Positions 54,269 to 62,895 of a stretch of DNA of 64,000 nucleotides are shown here, one piece after another. The notes beneath the pieces were generated by a model, which saw only the letters and a program-made list of their open reading frames with translations, had not been told where the DNA came from and did no database searches. A program made the position numbers and the translations under genes. The DNA is from Limnohabitans sp. B9-3 (lineage in GTDB: Bacteria; Pseudomonadota; Gammaproteobacteria; Burkholderiales; Burkholderiaceae_C). Numbering within the stretch: the stretch's first letter is position 1; the number at the start of each line of letters is the position of its first letter. The stretch is from NCBI RefSeq assembly GCF_002778325.1, contig NZ_NESI01000006.1, positions 124,001 to 188,000 on the forward strand, written 5' to 3'.

Positions 54269-54467
54269 TTGCATGCAACGTGCCAACACGTGCATTTTTC
54301 TGATGTTTTTTGCAGAGCCTTGATTTCAAAACGTTTTTTTAAGATTGCACAGCAACACGCTTCAAAATTAGAAATAGTTGATTGAGGTGCAAGGACCACC
54401 TTGCATGCAAGCGCACCAAAAGAGCTCACCATTCGCGTGCATTGCACACAAGTTGTGTGCAATGCAC
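54269..54467. promoter_or_regulatory. Cluster of TTGCA/TGCAA palindromes, probable GntR operators
   Basis: The 241-base gap between the DppA-type gene and the preceding gntR gene holds several related inverted repeats. TTGCATGCAA occurs at 54269-54278 and again at 54401-54410. TGCAAGG/CCTTGCA arms span 54388-54406. A near-31-bp palindrome at 54437-54467 has arms GTGCATTGCACACAA and TTGTGTGCAATGCAC around one G. Shared half-sites point to one DNA-binding protein. The two GntR regulators encoded nearby are the obvious candidates. The last palindrome could also fold into an RNA hairpin after the gntR stop, though no T-run follows. Confidence 0.65.
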
Positions 54468-54475
54468 AGCCCCCA

Positions 54476-55177
54476 TCAGTCGGCCGTCAATCGCCGAGCT
54501 TGTTGTATTTGGTGCAAGGTGATGTTGCGCACCTGCGACTGACTGGTTTGAATGTGCGCGGTCAGCAAGGCTTTGACGGCATCGGCTTGCTGCGTCAGCA
54601 CCGCCTGCAAAATTCGCGCATGTTCGACGTACGTAGCTTGGATGCGGTCTTGCAAGGTGAAGTCCAGACGGCGCACGCTGCGAATGCGCTCACTGATCTC
54701 ACGGTGCACGCGCTGCATTTCTGGGTTGCCACAGGCTTGCACCAAAGCCATATGAAACGCCTCGTCCCATTGCGCCACGCACGCACGGTCGGTGCACCGC
54801 GCGTGCTCGTCCACCATCCAAATGCTGGCTTGTTCAGCCAACACCCTCAGATCGACAGCGTGTGCTTCGGGCTGGCACAAGCGTTGTACGGCCGTGGTTT
54901 CAATCACGATGCGTAAATCGTAGAGGTGGTCGAACTTTTCAAAGTCAAACGGCTTGACTTCCCAGCCACTGCGAAAGTGCACATCCACAAAGCCTTCTTG
55001 CTGCAGACGAAACAGCGCTTGCCGAACCGGCGTGCGCGACACCTGATGTCGATCACACACTTCCATCTCGGTGAAGCGGTCGCCCGGCAACCACCGAAAT
55101 TCTGAAATGTCGCGCTTGAGTTGCGCGTACACCGCATCCGCGCGCGAAGGGTCACGCACCGGATGCTTGGCACTCAT
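54476..55177 (-). CDS. GntR-family (FadR subfamily) regulator of the atz-type operon
   Basis: The 233-residue protein has a winged helix ([35 protein letters not shown], about residues 30-65). An FCD domain follows with histidines in [15 protein letters not shown]. Its ATG at 55177 overlaps the stop of the AtzH-like gene as ATGA. It is the last gene of the allophanate-type operon and may autoregulate it. A palindrome-rich region lies directly downstream of its stop. Confidence 0.9.
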   Translation of the reverse strand: MSAKHPVRDPSRADAVYAQLKRDISEFRWLPGDRFTEMEVCDRHQVSRTPVRQALFRLQQEGFVDVHFRSGWEVKPFDFEKFDHLYDLRIVIETTAVQRLCQPEAHAVDLRVLAEQASIWMVDEHARCTDRACVAQWDEAFHMALVQACGNPEMQRVHREISERIRSVRRLDFTLQDRIQATYVEHARILQAVLTQQADAVKALLTAHIQTSQSQVRNITLHQIQQARRLTAD

Positions 55178-55548
55178 GCCAACAGGCTGACGTGTGCGGC
55201 CACCACGCGCCAACCTTCAGGCGTGCGCACCCATGTTTGGCTTTGGCGGCCGGTCCGTTCGCTGCCCACCCTCCGAAATTCGGTGTTGGCCGTGGCGAAG
55301 TCTTGGCCATAGGTGGTGATGACGGTGTTCATGCGCTCGCGCTGCAAACCTTGCGAGGGTCGGCTGGCGCGAAACTCTTTGATAGCGTCATAGCCAACCA
55401 AATTCTCGGTCGCACCGTAACGCAAGGTGTGCGGGCTGTTGTGAAACAGCTCATCCAACACCTCCACCTCGTTGTGCACCAAGGCATGTTCGTAGCGCTC
55501 AAAGGCCGCACTGACCTCAGCGACCACCTCGGGTAAGTTGATGTCCAT
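55174..55548 (-). CDS. AtzH/HpxZ-family NTF2-like protein (DUF3225)
   Basis: The 124-residue protein has the NTF2-like DUF3225 fold, with [34 protein letters not shown] and [30 protein letters not shown]. Relatives are HpxZ of oxalurate catabolism and AtzH, a small decarboxylating amidohydrolase that acts in cyanuric acid breakdown. Its stop overlaps the gntR start, and it begins at the base next to the atzE stop. This tight AtzG-AtzE-AtzH order is typical. Whether it acts on dicarboxyurea or an oxalurate-like compound cannot be told. Confidence 0.85.
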   Translation of the reverse strand: MDINLPEVVAEVSAAFERYEHALVHNEVEVLDELFHNSPHTLRYGATENLVGYDAIKEFRASRPSQGLQRERMNTVITTYGQDFATANTEFRRVGSERTGRQSQTWVRTPEGWRVVAAHVSLLA

Positions 55549-56946
55549 TTAAAACCCCACTTTCTTCAAACCGGCCGCACCACTTTGCGACAACACGTGA
55601 GCCACACGAAATGCAGCCTCTTCACGCCAAGGCGCGGCAATCACTTGCACGCCAATGGGCATACCCTCGGTGCCGTTGGGCCACATCGGTGCCACCACCA
55701 CTGGGCAGCCTGCGAATGAAATGGGTTGCGTGAGCAAACCCATCGCCGCACGACTGGGCAATTTTTGACCGTTCAGGTCCAGCCATTCGGTGCCAATCGT
55801 GGTTGCACTCACGGGTGTGGCGGGTGTCAACAACACATCCCAATCTTCAAACAAGGCATTCACTTTCTCGCGGTACACGCGTCGAAAGCGCTGCGCCTGC
55901 ACATACCAAGCCGCGGGCTGTAATGCACCCGCAATGAAGCGATCGACCGACAAAGGCTCCATCGCATCCGCCTGTGTGCGCAAATGGTCCAGGTGCAACT
56001 GCCCGCCTTCGCTGGCCGTGATGATGAAGGCCGCCGCACGGGCCATGGCGGCTTCGGGCCAAGCCACTGTTTGCGTCACCCCCAGAGCATGGGCGGCGTC
56101 TTGCACCACCTGTCGTGCGGGTGCGGTCTCGAAGTCGTGAAAGTAGCCATCCAACACACCGATGCGCAAGCCATGCAGGCCTTGGTGCAAGGTCGAGGAC
56201 ACGGGCTCCACACGTTTGGCGTGGCAGCCTGGGTCAAGCGCATCCACCCCTTGCAAGGCGTCATAAGCCAAGCCCAAGCCTGGCAGCGAATCGGCAAACG
56301 GCCCGAGATGGTCAATGCTGTGCACGAACGGATAGGTGCCGCGCCGTGACAAGCGCCCAAACGTGGGCTTCAAGCCCCACACGCCACACAACGAGGCGGG
56401 CACGCGAATGGAGCCGTTGGTGTCGGAGCCCAACGACAACGGCACTTGCCGTGCTGCCACCGCCGCGCCCGATCCGCCCGAAGAGCCACCGGCAATGCGA
56501 GAGAGGTCGTGAGGGTTGTGACTCGGGCCGTAGTGCGTGTTCTCAGTGGTGAAGCCATAGGCGAACTCGTCCATGTTCAAGGCACCCACCAACACAGCAC
56601 CCGCGGCTTGCATCTGCTGCACCAAGTAGGCGTCAGCTTCAGCAGGTGGGTTGGTTTGATTCACGGTCGACCCCGCCAAGGTGACCGTGCCTTGGATGTC
56701 GTACAGGTTCTTCACCGCATAAGGCACACCCGCCAAAGGCGGCAAGGTCTCACCCCGCGCACGGCGTTGGTCGATGGCTTTGGCATCTTGCGCTGCACGT
56801 TCAAAGCACGGCGTAGTGAAGGCATTGACCTGTGCATCGGTTCCTTCAATGCGCTGTATGTAAGCCGCCAACATCTCGCTGGCGGTGAACTGGCCCTTGG
56901 CAATGCCTTGGGCCACGGCCTCTGTGGAAAGTTGTTGTGTATCCAT
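55549..56946 (-). CDS. atzE: AtzE-family amidase (1-carboxybiuret hydrolase type)
   Basis: The 465-residue amidase-signature enzyme has the catalytic Lys in AVKNLYDIQG and the Ser pair in AGGSSGGSGAAVAARQVPLSLGSDTNGSIRVPA. The Ser-cisSer-Lys triad is therefore complete. In the cyanuric acid pathway AtzE with the small subunit AtzG deaminates 1-carboxybiuret. The atzG gene ends 2 bases before its ATG at 56946, and atzH follows directly. No cyanuric acid hydrolase is in the window, so a different amide could be the true substrate. A start at 56967 would overlap atzG. Confidence 0.87.
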   Translation of the reverse strand: MDTQQLSTEAVAQGIAKGQFTASEMLAAYIQRIEGTDAQVNAFTTPCFERAAQDAKAIDQRRARGETLPPLAGVPYAVKNLYDIQGTVTLAGSTVNQTNPPAEADAYLVQQMQAAGAVLVGALNMDEFAYGFTTENTHYGPSHNPHDLSRIAGGSSGGSGAAVAARQVPLSLGSDTNGSIRVPASLCGVWGLKPTFGRLSRRGTYPFVHSIDHLGPFADSLPGLGLAYDALQGVDALDPGCHAKRVEPVSSTLHQGLHGLRIGVLDGYFHDFETAPARQVVQDAAHALGVTQTVAWPEAAMARAAAFIITASEGGQLHLDHLRTQADAMEPLSVDRFIAGALQPAAWYVQAQRFRRVYREKVNALFEDWDVLLTPATPVSATTIGTEWLDLNGQKLPSRAAMGLLTQPISFAGCPVVVAPMWPNGTEGMPIGVQVIAAPWREEAAFRVAHVLSQSGAAGLKKVGF

Positions 56947-56948
56947 GG

Positions 56949-57140
56949 TCAGTGCGGCTTGGGGCAAAAGATTTCAGCGGGCTCATCGGCAGGCGTGAGG
57001 TGCGCACCTTCCAACATCTGAGCCATGGCTACAGTGCGGTGCAGATGGGCAGCCACACGCGCTGCACGCTCAGCCTCTAACGGAATGCCGAGGGCCTTGG
57101 CGTTGGTGAGCACAAAGGCCAAGGTGTCTTGCTCTGTCAT
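56949..57140 (-). CDS. atzG: AtzG-family small subunit (DUF4089)
   Basis: The 63-residue protein matches the AtzG type: a short helical polypeptide with GIPLEAERAARVAAHLHRTVAMAQML and an acidic tail DEPAEIFCPKPH. AtzG binds and stabilises AtzE, resembling GatC for GatA. It overlaps the stop of the ABC ATPase gene by 4 bases and is followed by atzE. Length and position make the assignment secure despite its size. Confidence 0.85.
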   Translation of the reverse strand: MTEQDTLAFVLTNAKALGIPLEAERAARVAAHLHRTVAMAQMLEGAHLTPADEPAEIFCPKPH

Positions 57141-57958
57141 TTGCGCACCTCACGTTGGAAGATTTCAAGGCTCAGTTTTTTGGCATCGATGAAGCTGGGT
57201 TGCGTCAGTGTTTCGATGGTGCGGGGACGCGCATCGTTGTAATCCAAAATTTCCGCCACTTGGGTGGGCCGCTTGGTGAGCAACAAAATCTGGTCTGCCA
57301 AATACACGGCCTCTTCCAAGTCATGCGACACCAGCAACATGGTGGTGCCGGTTTGCATGAAGACGTCTTGCAGTTTTTCACGGATGAACAAAGTCATCTC
57401 AAAGTCCAACGCAGAAAACGGCTCATCCAAAAACAGCACTTCGGGCTTGGGGGCCAAGGCCCGCATGATGGAGGCCGTTTGCTGCTGGCCGCCCGACAAC
57501 TCATACGGGTAGCGGTTGAGGTCAAACTTCACATCGAACGAAGCCACCAACTCGTCCATGCGCTGCGCCACTTCGGCTTTGGACTTGCCTTCCAGCTTCA
57601 GCGGATAAGCGATGTTGTCGATGGTGCGCATCCACGGGAACATGGCTTCGCGGTAGTTTTGGAACACATAACCAATTTTGGTTTCGCTCAATGATTTGCC
57701 ATCAAACAAAATCTCACCACTGTCGATCGGAATCAAGCCCGCGATCATGTTGATCAAGGTGCTCTTGCCGCAACCGTTGGGGCCAAATACCGAGACGATC
57801 TTGTTCTTGGGAATGTCCAAGTTGAAATTCTCATACAGCGGCCAACCCGCAAAGTACTTGGTCATGTTGCGGATGGTGATGTGGGTGCCCGCAGGACCCG
57901 GCACAAAAGGTGCGGGTAATGGATCGGGTGCCATCATGGGGTTGAGGACGACGCTCAT
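57137..57958 (-). CDS. ABC transporter ATPase (nitrate/sulfonate/taurine type)
   Basis: The 273-residue ATPase has Walker A FGPNGCGKSTLINMIAG, Q-loop YVFQNYREAMFPW, signature LSGGQQQTASIMRAL and Walker B VLFLDEPFSALD. The pattern is that of the NrtD/SsuB/TauB group. It starts 2 bases after the permease stop. It serves an importer inserted between atzF and atzGEH, so the cargo is probably the amide substrate of this nitrogen operon. Confidence 0.92.
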   Translation of the reverse strand: MSVVLNPMMAPDPLPAPFVPGPAGTHITIRNMTKYFAGWPLYENFNLDIPKNKIVSVFGPNGCGKSTLINMIAGLIPIDSGEILFDGKSLSETKIGYVFQNYREAMFPWMRTIDNIAYPLKLEGKSKAEVAQRMDELVASFDVKFDLNRYPYELSGGQQQTASIMRALAPKPEVLFLDEPFSALDFEMTLFIREKLQDVFMQTGTTMLLVSHDLEEAVYLADQILLLTKRPTQVAEILDYNDARPRTIETLTQPSFIDAKKLSLEIFQREVRK

Positions 57959-57960
57959 AG

Positions 57961-58803
57961 TTATCTTCCACTCCAATGGACGATGCGTTTTTCAAGCACC
58001 AAAAACACAATATTCAGCACATAGCCCAAAGCGCCTGCCGCCAAGATGGAGGCATACATGTCACGCACATTCATCACCTGCTGCGAGTCGATGATGCGGT
58101 GGCCCAAGCCACGCTCAGAGCCAATGAACATCTCAGCAACGATGACAATCACCAAGGACATCGACACCGCGCTGCGCAAGCCCACAAACGTGGGTTGCAA
58201 GCTTTCCCAAATCAGCACATCTTTGAAGATTTGCCAACGCGTGGCCCCCATCACTTTCGCAGCCATGACGCGTTGCTTGCGCGCATTGATCACGCCATAG
58301 GCGCTGTTGAACAACACAATCAGCAGCGCACCGAATGCAGCAATGGCCACCTTGTTGATGTCAGACACACCAAAGATCATCAAGAACAAGGGGATCAACG
58401 CCGACGATGGTGTGGAGCGAAAGAAGTCAATCACAAACTCCACGCTGCGGTAAGCCCGCTCATTGCTGCCGAGCAACACCCCGACAGGCACCCCCACCAC
58501 AGCGGCAATCAAAAAAGCCTCTAAGGTGCGGATCAAGGTGTAGGCGAAGTCGCCCGACAAGCTGCCACCCGCCATGCCCACGAACAGCGTGCTGAGCGTG
58601 GTCCATGGTGAGGGCAACAAGATGGGCGGTATCAGCTTGAAGCGCACCACCAGATCCCAAATGATGAACAACACCAAGGGGCCCAGCATCGGCATCAAGC
58701 GCCATGGGCTCCATCGGCTGACCGTTGGAACCACGTTTGGCACGGGCGACGCCAAGCCCTTTTGTGCGGCGTTCATGAAGACAGCAGTGGAGGCTTCGTG
58801 CAT
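57961..58803 (-). CDS. ABC transporter permease (SsuC/TauC type)
   Basis: The 280-residue permease has about six helices and the EAA loop KQRVMAAKVMGATRWQIFKDVLIWESLQP. The N-terminal region carries IWDLVVRFKLIPPILLPSPW, as in SsuC-like subunits. It begins 3 bases after the binding-protein stop and forms the pore of the importer in the atz-type operon. Confidence 0.93.
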   Translation of the reverse strand: MHEASTAVFMNAAQKGLASPVPNVVPTVSRWSPWRLMPMLGPLVLFIIWDLVVRFKLIPPILLPSPWTTLSTLFVGMAGGSLSGDFAYTLIRTLEAFLIAAVVGVPVGVLLGSNERAYRSVEFVIDFFRSTPSSALIPLFLMIFGVSDINKVAIAAFGALLIVLFNSAYGVINARKQRVMAAKVMGATRWQIFKDVLIWESLQPTFVGLRSAVSMSLVIVIVAEMFIGSERGLGHRIIDSQQVMNVRDMYASILAAGALGYVLNIVFLVLEKRIVHWSGR

Positions 58804-58806
58804 GGT

Positions 58807-59826
58807 TTAGCCTTTGTAGAGCATGGAGTCGACCAACAGACGCGAGGGGAAGATGCCCTTGTCTGAGAACAAGTCAAAGAACTTCTGGAAGTACGCAATG
58901 TCCTTGGCCGTGAACTCGTTGTACATGGTGTAAGCGGCCATGGGCACCTCGGCAGTCAACGCACCTTCGATGGCGGTGTAGCCCTTGAGGTATTGGCGAG
59001 ACTCCGCACCATTGCTGCGCACATAGGCAATGCCTTTGGCATACGCGGTGACAAACTTCTTCGTTTCAACGGGGTACTTCTTCACAAACTCGGCGGTCAA
59101 TGACGCAGAGCCACCAAACCAAGGCGCCATCGCATCGCCCAAGATGTATTTAGAAATCACGCCCGCCTCCAACACGCGAGTGGTGTTGTTCAAGCGACCA
59201 ATCGTGCCCGTGGGCTCCAAGGTGTACACGGCATCAACTTGGCCTGCTGCCAACGCCGCAACGTGTTGGCTGATCGGCAACTCGATGACCGTGGCACCCG
59301 TAGCACCCGCACGCTCTAAAACAGTTCGGGCCAAGGTCAAATTTTGAATGCCGGGGCCGGACGCCACTTTTTTGCCTTTGAGCTCCGCCATCGTTTTGAC
59401 AGGGCTGGCCAAGGGCACCAGGAACTCGTCCAACACATGTGTCGCGTTGCTGGGATTCGAGGCGAAGATTTTAAAGGTGCCGGGCGCGGCCAATTCACCA
59501 ATGGCCAAGTTGGCCGATCCGGTGCCGTTGGCACTGCCATCACAACGCCCGGCCAACATGGCCTCCATGATCTGTGCGGCACCGGCGAACTTGATGCCCT
59601 CCACGTCCAGCCCGGCTTCTTTGAAATAGCCTTTTTCCAACGCGGCATAAAAGGGCAAGCCTGCTGCAATGGGCCAGTAGCCAATGCGAATCTTGGGGGC
59701 GCTTTGCGCACGCACGATCGCAGGGGCGCCGAACACGCCCAACGCAGCCGTGGCTGCACCGGCTTGCAACAGCTTGCGTCGAGAGGTGGTGACTTGGGTG
59801 TCTGTGGTGTTGAGGTTGGCAGTCAT
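58807..59826 (-). CDS. ABC substrate-binding protein (NMT1/SsuA-like), Tat-type signal
   Basis: The 339-residue protein starts with a twin-arginine-like signal (TSRRKLLQAGAATAALGVFG, then APAIVRAQS). IRIGYWPIAAGLPFYAALEKGYFKEAGLDVEGIKF follows, typical of the NMT1/SsuA group. It should capture a small organic nitrogen or amide compound in the periplasm, given its place 41 bases after atzF. The signal suggests export by the Tat route in a folded state. Confidence 0.92.
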   Translation of the reverse strand: MTANLNTTDTQVTTSRRKLLQAGAATAALGVFGAPAIVRAQSAPKIRIGYWPIAAGLPFYAALEKGYFKEAGLDVEGIKFAGAAQIMEAMLAGRCDGSANGTGSANLAIGELAAPGTFKIFASNPSNATHVLDEFLVPLASPVKTMAELKGKKVASGPGIQNLTLARTVLERAGATGATVIELPISQHVAALAAGQVDAVYTLEPTGTIGRLNNTTRVLEAGVISKYILGDAMAPWFGGSASLTAEFVKKYPVETKKFVTAYAKGIAYVRSNGAESRQYLKGYTAIEGALTAEVPMAAYTMYNEFTAKDIAYFQKFFDLFSDKGIFPSRLLVDSMLYKG

Positions 59827-59867
59827 GAAAAGCTCCTAGACGTGGATGAAAAAAAGTGAATGAAAAA

Positions 59868-61610
59868 TCAGGTGGAAGTTTTGGTAAGACTGGTGATGTA
59901 AGCGCGCCAACCGCCGAAATCTGTGATGTCTGTGGCGCCGATCAAGGCTTGAGGCTCACACAGAAAGCCCTGAACGGTGGTGCCATCCGCGAGTTGCAAA
60001 GTGCCAATGCCCAGCGGCGCTGGAATCAAGGCCACAAACGAGCCGTAATGGGCCACGGGCATTTCCCAAATTTCCAAAGCGATGGGTGCCCCCTGCCCTG
60101 CCTGAACACGCAACAAGCCAGGCTTAGGCGGATGTGCGTTGGGCAAGGCAAAGAAACGGTAGTCGGGTGCCGTGTGCGCGGGGCCTACCAATCGCGCACC
60201 GCGTTCGGTCAGCTGTGTATTCAAAGGCATGCCACTCAGGTGCGCCCCGACCACGGCCACGCGAACGGTGGCTGGCGTTTGCAACTCGGCCATGGCACGC
60301 GGCTCAGGCAATGGCACATCGGTGGCACCTTGCAGCAAGCCGGTCGCGTGGTGGTAGCGCTGGCCTAAGTCGGCCAATTGCCAATCACTGCCTGCACGGC
60401 CAATCAAGGTGATGCCAAACGGCAACCCATCAGGGCGAATTTGGCTGGGCACAGACAGCGCGGCGTAGTCAAACAAATTGACGAAGTTGGTGTATTGCCC
60501 CAAGTTGCGGTTACACACCACAGGGTCAGCCTGCATTTGGGCGATCGTGTAATGCGTGGGCGCAGTGGGCACGAGCAACACGTCCATGTGTTGCCACATG
60601 CGTTCGGCTTGTTTTTCAAGGCGCTTGAGTTCGATCTCTGCGTGGATGTAGTCTGCCGCGCTGTACTGACGACCTTTGGCGATGATGCTGCGCACGGGTT
60701 CGACGACTTCTGCTTCGTGCGCATCAAAGAACGTTTGAATCGCGGCGTAACGTTGACTCACCAACGCGCTCTCGTAGAGCATGTTGGCCGCTTGCGACAA
60801 AGGTGCGTAATCGATGGTGACGGCTTGGCCACCTAAACGCGTGAGGTTTTGAATGGCTTGCGCGAAGGCAGCTTCGGCCAAAGCATCACCAAAAAAGTTC
60901 AACGCATTGGGCACGCCAAATCGAAAGGCGGATGGGAATGGCTGGAACGCCATTGCGACGCGCTGCGAAAACGGGTCAGCCTCGTCATAGCCCATGCAGG
61001 CACCCAATACGTGTGCCGCGACAGATACCGTGCGCGCCAAGATCGACACACAGTCCACGTTTTGTGCCGCGGGCACCACACCTCGCGCAGACATCAAACC
61101 ACGCGATGGCTTCAACCCCACGATGTTGTTCAGCCCTGCTGGCACGCGGCCAGAGCCTGCGGTGTCGGTGCCCAATGCAAAGTCCACCTGACCCGTAGCC
61201 ACCACATAGGCGGAGCCGGAACTCGAACCACCCGACACATAAGCTGGATTGAACGCATTGGGCACAGCGCCATACGGCGAGCGCGTACCGTTGAGCCCGC
61301 AGGCGAATTGATCGAGGTTGGCTTTGCCTTCTAGAACTGCGCCAGCCTCTAGCAAGCGACGCACCACCTGTGCATCTTCAGGCGCTATATAAGCAAATGT
61401 GGGACATGCCGCCGTGGTGGTTAAGCCCAACACATCGATGTTGTCTTTGACGGCGAAGCGAAGGCCTTGTAGGGGCCCCCGGCTTGGCGAAGACATCTTG
61501 CCCTGTGCGCTCTCCGCGCGTGCCACGCGCGTGATCCATGCAGCATCGCCAACATGTACCAGCGCTTCATCTGCGCGACGTGTGATCCCTGTGAATTGCT
61601 GTGACACCAT
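59868..61610 (-). CDS. atzF: Allophanate hydrolase (AtzF family)
   Basis: This is an amidase-signature enzyme that splits allophanate into ammonium and CO2. It is 580 residues from the ATG at 61610. The catalytic Lys lies in FAVKDNIDVLG, and the Ser pair in VSGGSSSGSAYVVATGQVDFALGTDTAGSGRVPAG. A C-terminal domain of about 120 residues (VVGAHLSGMPLNTQLTERGARLVG onward) is the AH domain found in full-length AtzF. The ATG at 61610 has a GGGA site upstream. It fits a start of transcription near 61633 from the sigma-54 promoter, so I preferred it to 61625. Confidence 0.93.
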   Translation of the reverse strand: MVSQQFTGITRRADEALVHVGDAAWITRVARAESAQGKMSSPSRGPLQGLRFAVKDNIDVLGLTTTAACPTFAYIAPEDAQVVRRLLEAGAVLEGKANLDQFACGLNGTRSPYGAVPNAFNPAYVSGGSSSGSAYVVATGQVDFALGTDTAGSGRVPAGLNNIVGLKPSRGLMSARGVVPAAQNVDCVSILARTVSVAAHVLGACMGYDEADPFSQRVAMAFQPFPSAFRFGVPNALNFFGDALAEAAFAQAIQNLTRLGGQAVTIDYAPLSQAANMLYESALVSQRYAAIQTFFDAHEAEVVEPVRSIIAKGRQYSAADYIHAEIELKRLEKQAERMWQHMDVLLVPTAPTHYTIAQMQADPVVCNRNLGQYTNFVNLFDYAALSVPSQIRPDGLPFGITLIGRAGSDWQLADLGQRYHHATGLLQGATDVPLPEPRAMAELQTPATVRVAVVGAHLSGMPLNTQLTERGARLVGPAHTAPDYRFFALPNAHPPKPGLLRVQAGQGAPIALEIWEMPVAHYGSFVALIPAPLGIGTLQLADGTTVQGFLCEPQALIGATDITDFGGWRAYITSLTKTST

Positions 61611-61643
61611 TTTTGTGCATCCCATCTTGTATTCAAGATCGAA

Positions 61644-61717
61644 CGCAAAGGTTGTGCCAAGCGTGTTCTGGCGGGTCCTGCCTATCTAAGCACCAAGTCC
61701 GCGCTCATCCGCACCAA
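61644..61717 (-). promoter_or_regulatory. Sigma-54 promoter of the atzF operon with upstream TTGGTGC half-sites
   Basis: On the minus strand TTGGCACAACCTTTGCG (61644-61660) matches the -24/-12 consensus, with GG and GC exactly 10 bases apart. The predicted start of transcription is near 61633. Upstream, two direct TTGGTGC half-sites (GCACCAA at 61690-61696 and 61711-61717 on the plus strand) lie 21 bp apart, about two helical turns. They resemble NtrC half-sites. This fits nitrogen control of allophanate breakdown; binding by NtrC is inferred. Confidence 0.8.
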
Positions 61718-61786
61718 TACAGGTTGACAAACGCCCCAAACACAAGCGACTAAGAAAAATTCGTACCCACATTGGGCAATAGAAAT

Positions 61787-62632
61787 TTACAGTTCACGAA
61801 AAGATTTCAGGGGTTGCAGCGCCGGAAAACTGGCAGGCCGTTTGGTTTGGAATGCGGCAATCGCCTCACCCACATGTGCATTGCTCCAAATCGCGCCTTG
61901 TAACCAGCCCATTTGTTTGAGGGCATCGTCAACGCTGTGATCGCGCGCGTAGTTCAACGCTTGTTTGGTGCCCCAAATCGCCACGGGGGGCTTGGCCGCA
62001 ATCTCTTTGGCGCATTGCATGGCAGCGGCTAAGGTTGCCGCAGCATCGGCAAACACCTCATTCACCAACCCATGCACTTTGGCTTGCTCGGCGCCCAGGC
62101 GTCGGCCGGTGTAAGCCAACTCTTTCACCAAGGCCATGGGCATCAACTTAGGCAAGCGCTGCAATGTACCCACATCGGCCACCAAGCCAATGTTGATTTC
62201 CTGAATGCAGAAAAACGTGTCGGCGCTCGCATAACGAATGCATGCGGCTGTGACCAAGTCCACCGCACCACCTATGCAGCCGCCGTGCAGTGCCACGACC
62301 ACAGGAATTCGCAGGGTTTCTAAACGTGTGAACGTGGACTGCAAATCCATCAACTGGTCAAACACAGCGGCACGCCCTTCTGGCGTTTGGTCTTGCAGCG
62401 TCAACTCGCCGCCAAAGGCATCCAAGGCCATGCCAGCGCTGAAATGTTTACCGGTGCTGGAAATCACCAACACGCGCGCCTGCGCGTCGCGATGGAGTTG
62501 ATCGAGCACCCCATCCAACTCACGCCAAAACGTGGGATGCATGGTGTTGAGCGTCTCGGGGCGATTGAGCACCAAGTGTGCGATGTGATCGTCGATGGAC
62601 AAAGAGAAACAGGTCAAGTTTGTAGATGTCAT
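61787..62632 (-). CDS. Enoyl-CoA hydratase/isomerase family protein
   Basis: The 281-residue crotonase-fold protein has ISSTGKHFSAGMALDAFGG (oxyanion hole) and ALHGGCIGGAVDLVTAACIRYAS, the second oxyanion region. The acidic position lies in INIGLVADVGTLQRLPK. Both oxyanion segments and the acidic residue are present, so it should be active on a CoA ester. It is transcribed with a DUF2783 protein and an FAD monooxygenase, suggesting an aromatic or related catabolic unit. Confidence 0.9.
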   Translation of the reverse strand: MTSTNLTCFSLSIDDHIAHLVLNRPETLNTMHPTFWRELDGVLDQLHRDAQARVLVISSTGKHFSAGMALDAFGGELTLQDQTPEGRAAVFDQLMDLQSTFTRLETLRIPVVVALHGGCIGGAVDLVTAACIRYASADTFFCIQEINIGLVADVGTLQRLPKLMPMALVKELAYTGRRLGAEQAKVHGLVNEVFADAAATLAAAMQCAKEIAAKPPVAIWGTKQALNYARDHSVDDALKQMGWLQGAIWSNAHVGEAIAAFQTKRPASFPALQPLKSFREL

Positions 62633-62657
62633 GGGATAAATAAGTTCAGTTTGAAGG

Positions 62658-62687
62658 GGTCGTTTGCCTTAAGGTCGTTTGCCTTAA
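62658..62687. repeat. Perfect 15-bp tandem duplication
   Basis: GGTCGTTTGCCTTAA occurs twice head to tail (62658-62672 and 62673-62687) in the gap between the enoyl-CoA hydratase and DUF2783 genes. It looks like a recent slippage event and has no obvious function. Confidence 0.9.
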
Positions 62688-62692
62688 GCAAC

Positions 62693-62884
62693 TCACAAAT
62701 CTTGCAACGCAATGTTCAGCTGTTGCTGGAATAACTCAGCGTCCCCCAATGCATTGGCATTGAGTAAGGCCAACTTCACGAGGAAGAGTTCTTTTTTGTC
62801 TGACCCTACTTGGTCAATGGCCGTGGCCAGTGCGTCATAGACAGTTTCTAAATCCGTGACGCTCAAGGTTTGATTCGTTGTCAT
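62693..62884 (-). CDS. DUF2783 small protein
   Basis: The 63-residue protein matches the DUF2783 pattern, with a helix-rich VYDALATAIDQVG segment, then ELFLVKLALLNANALGDAELFQQQLNIAL. Members are usually encoded beside an FAD-dependent hydroxylase, as here, where the monooxygenase gene ends 11 bases upstream. A structural or accessory role for the hydroxylase is likely but not established. Confidence 0.8.
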   Translation of the reverse strand: MTTNQTLSVTDLETVYDALATAIDQVGSDKKELFLVKLALLNANALGDAELFQQQLNIALQDL

Positions 62885-62895
62885 TCATGTTCTCC

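Noticed and set aside
54437..54467. 31-bp palindrome considered as a terminator after gntR
   Set aside because: No T-run follows on the minus strand. The same half-site recurs several times in the gap, so an operator is preferred, although a role in RNA is not excluded.
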